The notes under the pieces: generated by a model
Told to the model about the DNA's origin: nothing
Database searches by the model: none
What the model saw: only the letters and a program-made list of their open reading frames with translations
Source of the DNA: Prochlorococcus sp. AG-424-A03
GTDB taxonomy: Bacteria > Cyanobacteriota > Cyanobacteriia > PCC-6307 > Cyanobiaceae
Length of the DNA stretch: 54,175 bases
Reading direction: 5' to 3'
Assembly: GCA_003213375.1 (NCBI GenBank)
Contig: QCNA01000003.1
Span: forward strand, 1-54,175
Program-made: the position numbers and the translations under genes
Shown here: piece by piece, positions 32,090 through 39,335 of the stretch
How positions within the stretch are numbered: position 1 is the stretch's first letter
Layout: every line of letters begins with the position of its first letter

Positions 32090-32893
32090 TTATCTTTCAT
32101 TTTCTAAAAAACTATAAACAGAATCTAGTTTCTTTGATGATGAAAAATCAGATTCAATTACAGGAGTAATATTATTTTTTTTATAAAAACTAACTAAATC
32201 GCTTGTGAAATCAAAAAAATTATCTAAGTCAAATAAACACTTTTCTGATATGTATACTTCTTTCCAAGGACGGAATTTAAACCGCGTTATAAGTTGTTTA
32301 GAAGGAATAAATAAACTTCCAAATAGATTTAATTTTTCGACTTCTTTTATTTTTTTAAGATAAGTCAACTCATTCTGGAGAACTTCAATATCTGTGCCAT
32401 ATTGAAACCAAATTGAATTTATTAATCCAGTAGAAATTTTTCTTTTGAACCTTTCTCTTTCTGAAGAAATATTATAATGTTTTTTTAAATATGGATTATA
32501 AGCTATACCTAATTTAACTTTTAAACTTTTTTCTTCTTTTAAAAAACCTAATGCATCTATTGAATCAAAGTTTTTTTTCTTATTTGATCCTGACACAAGC
32601 AAAATTTCATAACTTCTATTAGTGTAAGAATTTTTAATAAAATCTAAAAAATCCTGATATGATTTAACTTTATTTTTTGAGTATTGATGATAAAGACTAT
32701 AATGATAGGTTACATTAAATTCATGGAAATTTTTAGATATATAATTGATGACGTTATTAAATAATTCCTTCTTAATTAATCCTTTACATGGAATATTGAT
32801 ATTTTTTATATTATTTAATTTGCAGAAATTAAGTTTATTTTCTAACTGAGTAATATTTTTAAATGACAATTCAAATCTTGTATTATTGTTCAT
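32090..32893 (-). CDS. Divergent methylenetetrahydrofolate-reductase-like protein
   Basis: MTHFR-like order of segments: LLVSGSNKKK, LGIAYNPYLKKH...ERERFKRKISTGLINSIWFQYGTDIEVL, LFGSLFIPS. Confidence 0.45.
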   Translation of the reverse strand: MNNNTRFELSFKNITQLENKLNFCKLNNIKNINIPCKGLIKKELFNNVINYISKNFHEFNVTYHYSLYHQYSKNKVKSYQDFLDFIKNSYTNRSYEILLVSGSNKKKNFDSIDALGFLKEEKSLKVKLGIAYNPYLKKHYNISSERERFKRKISTGLINSIWFQYGTDIEVLQNELTYLKKIKEVEKLNLFGSLFIPSKQLITRFKFRPWKEVYISEKCLFDLDNFFDFTSDLVSFYKKNNITPVIESDFSSSKKLDSVYSFLENER

Positions 32894-32924
32894 TTTTTTT
32901 ATTCAATTTTCACATTCAAACATA

Positions 32925-33157
32925 TTAACGAAAAAAGGCATCTGCTACGAATCTTATTTTTGAAGCCATCTCTCTATTCTTACGCTTTAAAACATAACTA
33001 GGAGAAATCTCCATTGCAGCTTTTAAAGAAACTTTATCTTCAGTAGATTTTGCAATAATATCTTTAAAACATTTCCAATTTTCTGGTATTACTAAACCTT
33101 GCCATGATAAAAAAAGACCTGTAAAAATAAGCCAAAATAGGAAAAAAATAATCTCAT
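32925..33157 (-). pseudogene. Small membrane protein gene disrupted by -1 nt in a poly-T run (or frameshift-expressed)
   Basis: ATGAGATTA-T7-CC; downstream frame encodes FLFWLIFTGLFLSWQGLVIPENWKCFKDIIAKSTEDKVSLKAAMEISPSYVLKRKNREMASKIRFVADAFFR*. Confidence 0.55.
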
Positions 33158-33321
33158 ATCAAAAATATTTGCCTTACTTTTTAATATAAATATAAATATA
33201 AATAAGTATCAAGTATGTAGGTAAATAATTAATTATTTCTTTTTTTTAGCAATTGATTTATCCAAAAAAGATTTTCATGAACTCGAGAGGTTAGAATATC
33301 AAACAAGATTTATTTCAGAAT

Positions 33322-33726
33322 ATGGCAAGCCAGAATTATCTTATTGCAATAGCTTTAATAGAGCAAAACCTTGTTAGAGCAATGCCTCTTGGAGGTAAAG
33401 AAATTAAAGATAATTTAGAGGAGTCTGAAAATTTAAAGAAACTTGGAGAAGAAGTTATTTTAAATCTTCTTATGAGGGTTTTTCAAAGAAGTGATGAAGG
33501 TGCTTTAAAAAGGGCTTCTGAAGAAAAAGGTTTGCTGCTTGTTCATATGCATCCTAAAAGAATGCAGAAAGAGCTTCCATTCATTAAATCTGAATGGATA
33601 AGAGATGGAGACACTCAACAATTTTTAAAATACCTTGGCAATCTCTCCAAAGAAGTATGGACTGCATCTTTTGTAAAATACAAAGGGATTGAATTTACTT
33701 CAATCTCAAAAAATGAAGAAATCTAA
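33322..33726 (+). CDS. Conserved hypothetical protein
   Basis: 134-aa ORF without competing long frame. Confidence 0.65.
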   Translation: MASQNYLIAIALIEQNLVRAMPLGGKEIKDNLEESENLKKLGEEVILNLLMRVFQRSDEGALKRASEEKGLLLVHMHPKRMQKELPFIKSEWIRDGDTQQFLKYLGNLSKEVWTASFVKYKGIEFTSISKNEEI

Positions 33727-33750
33727 AATAAATTTATAGATACTTTCTTT

Positions 33751-34431
33751 TTATAGGATTTCTTTCTTTAAAGTATTATTTTCCTTATAGACTCTAAAAC
33801 ACTTTTTACCATTACCAAAATCAATTGAAGAATATTCAATATTATTTTTGACGTGCACGGCACAATTGCCCTCAATACAAATACAAGATTTAATAATTTC
33901 TCTATTTATAACATCATTAACATAAGGTTCCCTCTCTTTTTCTTCATCAAAATGCGGGCAGGCAATACCTTCAACTATTCCTAAGCAATTAATTATAGTT
34001 AATTCTTCAGCATAAGAATCGGTTATACCTTTATCAAACCAACAAATAGCCCCAGCACTTACACCACTCATTACAATTCCTTTTTCATAAGCATTTTGCA
34101 AAATTTCATGTAAATTCCATTCTTTCCATACAGCTAACATACTTTTTGTATTTCCTCCGCCAACGTAAATGATGTCTTGGGCAAAAACTTTATCTTCTAA
34201 GTTTTCTGTTCTAGAGAAAAAATCAATATGACTTGTTATACAATCAAGTTTAGAAAATGCTCTATAAAAATTTAGTTTGTACAAACTACTATCACCAGAT
34301 GCAGTTGGAATAAAGCAAATTTTTGGTCTTTTTTTATTAATTAATGAAATTATATATTTTTCAATTGCTAGAGAGCCTAAAGAACGGCCAAACCCTCCTC
34401 CACCAATTGCGACTATATTTTTACTATGCAT
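33751..34431 (-). CDS. Peptidase E/cyanophycinase-like S51 peptidase
   Basis: AIGGGGFGRS, CFIPTASGDS, YVGGGNTKSML, MSGVSAGAICWF catalytic-Ser motif. Confidence 0.9.
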   Translation of the reverse strand: MHSKNIVAIGGGGFGRSLGSLAIEKYIISLINKKRPKICFIPTASGDSSLYKLNFYRAFSKLDCITSHIDFFSRTENLEDKVFAQDIIYVGGGNTKSMLAVWKEWNLHEILQNAYEKGIVMSGVSAGAICWFDKGITDSYAEELTIINCLGIVEGIACPHFDEEKEREPYVNDVINREIIKSCICIEGNCAVHVKNNIEYSSIDFGNGKKCFRVYKENNTLKKEIL

Positions 34432-34451
34432 ACTAAATAGAATATTTGTTT

Positions 34452-34922
34452 ATGAATTTAAGACAAATTACTATTAAAGATCAACTGGAATTAAAGAAGG
34501 TTTATTTTGATTCGATTCAATCCTTAGATGAAAAAATTTATAGTCAAGAGCAAAAAAGGGCTTGGTCAAGCCAAGCTTGGAATAATCCAAATTTTTATAA
34601 GTCTATAACTAAAGGGAAAGGATGGCTTATAAGTAAACAAGGAATAATTATTGCTTTTGGCACAAGATATCCCACCGATAGAATTGCGTTATTTTACTGT
34701 AAAGGTGAATTCCAAAGAAAAGGTTACGGCTCTAAGTTACTTCATAAATTAGAAGATGAAGCTAAAAAAGAAGGTTTAGATTCTCTTTCAACTGAAGCAA
34801 GCTTAATAAGTTATGAATTATTTCTTAAAAATGAATGGAAAACTATTCGTAAAGAAAAAGTAATTATAAATAACATTTTTTTTGAAAGATATAAAATGAC
34901 TAAAAATATAAAAGTTAATTAA
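34452..34922 (+). CDS. GNAT family N-acetyltransferase
   Basis: IALFYCKGEFQRKGYGSKLLHKLEDEAKKEGLDSLSTEAS acetyl-CoA binding pattern. Confidence 0.85.
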   Translation: MNLRQITIKDQLELKKVYFDSIQSLDEKIYSQEQKRAWSSQAWNNPNFYKSITKGKGWLISKQGIIIAFGTRYPTDRIALFYCKGEFQRKGYGSKLLHKLEDEAKKEGLDSLSTEASLISYELFLKNEWKTIRKEKVIINNIFFERYKMTKNIKVN

Positions 34923-34928
34923 TTCATA

Positions 34929-35252
34929 GTGTCTAGTAAAAGCAAGGGGTTAATTTTAATTCAAAGAGTTCTAATTTGGACGTTATACTTTTTTTCAGGA
35001 TTTATACTTTATTCAAAAAAAGGTATTTTGCCTTCTATTTTGATTACTTTTTCAAGAATTATTTATCCAATATCTGTTTTCTGGTTGCAAATAAGAATTA
35101 AAAAAAGAACAAATTTTCTCCCTATTGATTCAAAAATGACAACTTCTCAATTATGGTTCAATTTATTACCCGTTATTGCATCTCTATTAACTGTAATTTT
35201 TTCATTAACTAATGGTATTTTTTATGTTCTAGAAAAATTAATTAATTCTTAA
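34929..35252 (+). CDS. Hypothetical membrane protein
   Basis: 107-aa ORF with TM segments, GTG start. Confidence 0.6.
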   Translation: MSSKSKGLILIQRVLIWTLYFFSGFILYSKKGILPSILITFSRIIYPISVFWLQIRIKKRTNFLPIDSKMTTSQLWFNLLPVIASLLTVIFSLTNGIFYVLEKLINS

Positions 35253-35359
35253 ATTAAATAAATTAATTATTTCCTAATTTCTTTCATAAAAAACATAATG
35301 TAAAGAAATTTGCCTTTTAAATATATTTGTTTAAATTTTAAATAGTGATATACATAATC

Positions 35360-35509
35360 ATGAAAAATATTTCACTAAAGGGAAATATTAATTTTGACAA
35401 AAAAAAAGATATAAATGATTATGAATTTTTCTCTTTAAAAATCACAGATAGTTTATATAAAAAAGATATTGGAAAATTTCTTGAGACCCTCTCCTCACAC
35501 TTTATTTAG
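35360..35509 (+). CDS. Possible small protein (49 aa)
   Basis: MKNISLKGNINFDKKKDINDYEFFSLKITDSLYKKDIGKFLETLSSHFI. Confidence 0.4.
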   Translation: MKNISLKGNINFDKKKDINDYEFFSLKITDSLYKKDIGKFLETLSSHFI

Positions 35510-35601
35510 GAAAATATTTTTTTCTAATCTTCAAATTCAAACAGTACTATTAATAAATAACAATTTGAGCAATAATAAGAAAGAATCTTAAGGATACTCA
35601 A

Positions 35602-35919
35602 ATGCAATTATTTCTAGCTGACTGCCAATTCCCAGATATTGAGAATCAAGTAAAAGCTTATCAATTATTTGTGGAGGTCTGGGAAAACGGTGAAATTGCG
35701 AAATCAGATAAAACAGACAAATTTGAGATGTTATTTAGAGTGCATGCCCCAGGGGAAGGTAGGGTTGTTTGTCTATGTAAAGCACATAGTGATAAAGAAA
35801 TTTTTGAGCATTTTGCTCCATGGAGAGCTAAATTCGGCATTCATATGGAATTCACACCCGTAATAAGTTGTCAAAATATTGTTGATTACCATAAAGATTT
35901 ATTTAAAACTTTAGGGTAA
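35602..35919 (+). CDS. DUF3303-like protein
   Basis: MQLFLADCQFPDIENQVKAYQLFVEVWENG...FRVHAPGEGRVVCLCKA. Confidence 0.8.
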   Translation: MQLFLADCQFPDIENQVKAYQLFVEVWENGEIAKSDKTDKFEMLFRVHAPGEGRVVCLCKAHSDKEIFEHFAPWRAKFGIHMEFTPVISCQNIVDYHKDLFKTLG

Positions 35920-35942
35920 TTAGCTTAGATCTCAAATTTATC

Positions 35943-36119
35943 GTGATTAAACCTTTTCCAAATCTTCTCTCTAAAAGAAATAGCAACTTAGCATCTTCCA
36001 AAAATAGCCTTAAAGAAGAAGTAAACGTTAAATCTAAACCATTAATAATATTTGGTTTTGTTATCTCATTAACTTCGATATTTTTGCTTTTATTAACCAT
36101 TAATAATAAATTTGGATGA
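35943..36119 (+). CDS. Small C-terminal-anchored membrane protein (58 aa, GTG start)
   Basis: (M)IKPFPNLLSKRNSNLASSKNSLKEEVNVKSKPLIIFGFVISLTSIFLLLLTINNKFG. Confidence 0.5.
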   Translation: MIKPFPNLLSKRNSNLASSKNSLKEEVNVKSKPLIIFGFVISLTSIFLLLLTINNKFG

Positions 36120-36188
36120 TATTTGAGTAATTAGAACGATTACTTGGGAACAAATATGTTCTATTATTAATTTAAAATAACTAACTAT

Positions 36189-36305
36189 ATGGCATTTAAC
36201 GAAGGAGGGATGGCATCGGGCCTTCTTATAATCGCAGTATCAATAGTTTTTGCTGCCGGTTTTGGATTTTTGGTCTTGCATTTTGTCCCTGGAACTCCAT
36301 TTTAG
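36189..36305 (+). CDS. Small single-TM protein (38 aa)
   Basis: MAFNEGGMASGLLIIAVSIVFAAGFGFLVLHFVPGTPF. Confidence 0.65.
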   Translation: MAFNEGGMASGLLIIAVSIVFAAGFGFLVLHFVPGTPF

Positions 36306-36332
36306 GGTATCCAAGTTATTTTACAAAACATC

Positions 36333-36602
36333 TTAAACATTAACAGTTTCTAAATCCTTCATCTGATTATCATCAAGATTAGATTTCTTCTTTAATCGAT
36401 AGGCATAAACTAAAGATCCTAGAGCTATGGTACTAGAGGCAAAAATTCCTGAAATGAGTATCATGGCAAAAAGACCGCCTATTAGTCCTCCTTTTAATCT
36501 AAGCAAATTTGATTTAATTAAAAGTATGGATAAAAAAACAATAGTCGCTTTTAGAGAAGAGATTTTCAAAAAAGTAAACGGATAAAAAGGATTCAACAAC
36601 AT
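36333..36602 (-). CDS. Hypothetical membrane protein
   Basis: 89-aa ORF, hydrophobic segments. Confidence 0.6.
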   Translation of the reverse strand: MLLNPFYPFTFLKISSLKATIVFLSILLIKSNLLRLKGGLIGGLFAMILISGIFASSTIALGSLVYAYRLKKKSNLDDNQMKDLETVNV

Positions 36603-36657
36603 TTCTTAGGCAGAATAAAATTTATTTAATTCTAAAAATAAATTTAAAAAACCGCAT

Positions 36658-36682
36658 AAAAAAAGACTCAAATGAGTCTTTT
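36658..36682 (-). terminator. Intrinsic terminator for the small gene at 36708-36845
   Basis: AAAAGACTC-AAAT-GAGTCTTTT perfect 9-bp stem; T-run on the minus strand. Confidence 0.75.
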
Positions 36683-36707
36683 AAAAATCTATATTAAATT
36701 TGATGAT

Positions 36708-36845
36708 TTATGCATCAGGGTCAAAATTCTTTAGGTTTGGTCCAGCTACAAGACCAACAAGACCAAAAAGGACTAAAGACCCAATTCCAAAGCCTGCTGC
36801 CCAAGGATTGAAACCGCCCAAAGCAAAAGAAGCTAATAAATTCAT
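36708..36845 (-). CDS. Small membrane protein (45 aa)
   Basis: MNLLASFALGGFNPWAAGFGIGSLVLFGLVGLVAGPNLKNFDPDA; followed by terminator. Confidence 0.7.
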   Translation of the reverse strand: MNLLASFALGGFNPWAAGFGIGSLVLFGLVGLVAGPNLKNFDPDA

Positions 36846-37044
36846 GATTTAAAACATTATATCTCCGAGTAAGCATACAGATTTTTATGAAAAATATACC
36901 TATATTGAGACATTTCTTCGTAATTATGAGAATCTTTTAGCTATCCCTTTATTAGAAATCCACAAAATTTTTATTTTTTGTTTTATTATCGAAGCATTAC
37001 TCTTTTGTTGGCGTACTTTAATGCTATAAACTGTTTTTTCTCTA

Positions 37045-37425
37045 ATGACTTCCAACTATACCTTTATTTATGATGGGGAATGCCCATTCTGTAATCACTT
37101 TGCTGAGCTTCTAGAAATAAAAAGCAAGATTACTAATATTAAAATTCTTGATGGTCGTAAAAATTTAACTCTAATTAAATCTCTATTAGATAAAGGTTAT
37201 GACCTAGATAAAGGAGCTATTCTCCTGAAAAATGAAGAAATCTTTCATGGTGCAGATGCAATTAATACTATTTGCAAACAGATAAACAATCCTTCGAATA
37301 GTTTACTTTTGTTACTTTCTAAAGTGTTTAAATCAAATAAACGAACAAATGTGATATTTCCTTTCCTAGTCAGAGCAAGAAGATTCTTATTGATATCAAG
37401 AGGTATATCAATATCTCTAGTTTAA
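37045..37425 (+). CDS. DCC family (DUF393) thiol-disulfide oxidoreductase-like protein
   Basis: FIYDGECPFCNHFAELL; DGADA-type motif HGADAINTI. Confidence 0.9.
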   Translation: MTSNYTFIYDGECPFCNHFAELLEIKSKITNIKILDGRKNLTLIKSLLDKGYDLDKGAILLKNEEIFHGADAINTICKQINNPSNSLLLLLSKVFKSNKRTNVIFPFLVRARRFLLISRGISISLV

Positions 37426-37532
37426 AAATTAAAAATTTATAAATATTAAATGACATATTTATAAGCTTCTGTATCAATAAATGATTATTAATTATTTCTT
37501 AGCTAGAACTAGGTGGTAACAACAAGTATTAA

Positions 37533-37718
37533 ATGATAGAAAACTTCAATCCCTTTATTTCATTAGGCGGTGATAACCAAAAAGTTAATCATATGGCTGA
37601 AGCAGCACTTGAAATGAATTTAACTTGCAATGATTTAAAGAAGGATTTAAATTTAACCGACGGAGATGTAGTAGATATGTTACAACTAGTCATGGATAGG
37701 TTTAAAAATAATAATTAA
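37533..37718 (+). CDS. Hypothetical protein (61 aa)
   Basis: ORF with coherent helical composition. Confidence 0.6.
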   Translation: MIENFNPFISLGGDNQKVNHMAEAALEMNLTCNDLKKDLNLTDGDVVDMLQLVMDRFKNNN

Positions 37719-37763
37719 CTTTATATTTTTATCTATTAATAGCAATATATTTAATACTTTTTA

Positions 37764-38066
37764 ATGAAAACAGTACAAATTGAGTTTTCGAAATATGAAT
37801 CAGTTAACTTTTTATGGTCTGAATTAATAGAAGATTACGGTTTTGACAAAGCCAGAAAAATAGTTTCTCAAGCTATTGACTTACAAAAAATGAATGGAAA
37901 GAAAAATAACACAATGCCAATTATATTTTCAGGAACAGGAGGATTAGCTCTAATCCCAATAGAAATGCTAGAAAAAGAAGATTTTAAAATTAGTTGTAAA
38001 GATAACCAAGTTTTAATATTTAATCCCAAAAGAAAGTCATTTCAAATTTTAAATGAAGCAAACTAA
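37764..38066 (+). CDS. Hypothetical protein (100 aa)
   Basis: ORF with no competing frame. Confidence 0.6.
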   Translation: MKTVQIEFSKYESVNFLWSELIEDYGFDKARKIVSQAIDLQKMNGKKNNTMPIIFSGTGGLALIPIEMLEKEDFKISCKDNQVLIFNPKRKSFQILNEAN

Positions 38067-38132
38067 TCTAAATTATTAATTTCTCGAAAAAGTCAAAATT
38101 ACTTTATAGTCTATTAAAGCAATCTAGTGATA

Positions 38133-38849
38133 ATGACTTTTGAAGCGACCTACCTTGGATCAAATGGTTGGCTTATAAAATTTAAAAAAACCAATTTAAT
38201 TATTGATCCTTGGCTCAAAGGAGATTTAATATTTCCCCCAGGTGAATGGTTTTTTAAAGGATCATTAGAAGAAGAAATTTTAATAGATAAAGAAATAGAT
38301 ATTATTTTATTAACCCAGGGTTTGCCTGATCACTGTCATGTGCCTACATTAAAAATGTTCAGAAAGGATATTCCTATAATTTGCCCTAAAAGTGCTGTTG
38401 AAACACTAGAAAAAATTGGTTTTGATTCAATAAAAATGCTCAAGCCAAATGAAAAGACTGATCAATTAAATTTAAGTTTTGAAGCCACTGCTGGAGCTCC
38501 AGTACCACAGATAGAAAACGGTTATATTGTAAAAGACGAGCAAGATAATGGTTTTTATATAGAACCCCATGGATACCTTGATGAAAATTTAAACAACCAA
38601 AATCTTGATGCAGTCATTACTCCTACAAAAAATTTAGAATTACCCTTAGTAGGTTCTTTTGTAAAAGGTGCTGATGTAATACCTAAATTGATTAACAAAT
38701 TCAATCCAAAATTTATACTCTCAAGTACCGTGGGCGGAGATGCAAAATATTCAGGTTTTTTAAATAATTTAATTTCAGTTCAGGATTATGAAGAGGAACT
38801 AGATTGTAATCTTATAGATCTAAAGAGTATGCAATCTATTATGATTTAA
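38133..38849 (+). CDS. MBL-fold metallo-hydrolase-like protein
   Basis: YLGSNGWLIKFKKTNLIIDPWLKGD, LLTQGLPDHCHVPTL. Confidence 0.82.
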   Translation: MTFEATYLGSNGWLIKFKKTNLIIDPWLKGDLIFPPGEWFFKGSLEEEILIDKEIDIILLTQGLPDHCHVPTLKMFRKDIPIICPKSAVETLEKIGFDSIKMLKPNEKTDQLNLSFEATAGAPVPQIENGYIVKDEQDNGFYIEPHGYLDENLNNQNLDAVITPTKNLELPLVGSFVKGADVIPKLINKFNPKFILSSTVGGDAKYSGFLNNLISVQDYEEELDCNLIDLKSMQSIMI

Positions 38850-38919
38850 ATTGACCCAAAAAGATTTTTTATAAAGCCATTTAGCATGAAAATAATTTAT
38901 CATAAAAGGAGTTCATAAA

Positions 38920-39285
38920 ATTCATTCATTTTTTATTACCTCAATACTTTTATTAGCTTTAAACAATAGCTATTTATGTGATAATTCAAAGCTTAATCTT
39001 GTGATAAGAAATAATATTAATGGTGACTTTTCCATAGTAGAAAATATATCTGAGTTAAAGCCAGGAGCATTTATAAATATTAATTGGAACAAAAAAAAGC
39101 TTATGCTTCCATACTCTCTAAGAAAAGATTATATTTCCTTTACAGATAAAAAATGGGACTGGAGGTACCAATTTAATAAGGATGGATCGCCTGATATTAA
39201 TAATCCTTCTTTATACGAATTACTTCCTTCAGGAGAAGTTAAAACACATTTTTGTCAGTCAGAAGATAAAAGTTCTAACTTATAA
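38920..39285 (+). CDS. Exported hypothetical protein; predicted AUU start at 38920 (ORF track starts at GTG 39001)
   Basis: AAAAGGAG at 38904-38911, 8-nt spacer, then ATT followed by the signal-peptide-like HSFFITSILLLALNNSYLCDNSKLNL in frame. Confidence 0.55.
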   Translation: MHSFFITSILLLALNNSYLCDNSKLNLVIRNNINGDFSIVENISELKPGAFININWNKKKLMLPYSLRKDYISFTDKKWDWRYQFNKDGSPDINNPSLYELLPSGEVKTHFCQSEDKSSNL

Positions 39286-39335
39286 TTTCAAAATAGGTAT
39301 TCTAAATTTTTTAATTTCTGAACTTCTTTGTAAAG

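Noticed and set aside
31741-32169. 142-aa plus-strand ORF
   Set aside because: Antisense to the FAD oxidoreductase and the MTHFR-like gene, both with clear motifs or better coherence; composition typical of a shadow frame.
33215-33375. Open plus-strand frame (...AIDLSKKDFHELERLEYQTRFISEYGKPELSYCNSF...) overlapping the start of the 33322 gene
   Set aside because: No start codon and ends quickly at TAG; looks peptide-like but too short and conflicts with the longer 33322-33726 ORF.
35490-35502. CTCCTCACAC, similar to the Yfr1 core motif as I recall it
   Set aside because: Not flanked by clear stem-loops or a terminator, lies inside a small ORF, and Yfr1 is expected at a different locus; likely chance.
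35903-36100. 65-aa minus-strand ORF
   Set aside because: The plus-strand ORF 35943-36119 has a more natural composition and C-terminal TM; the two cannot easily both be real.
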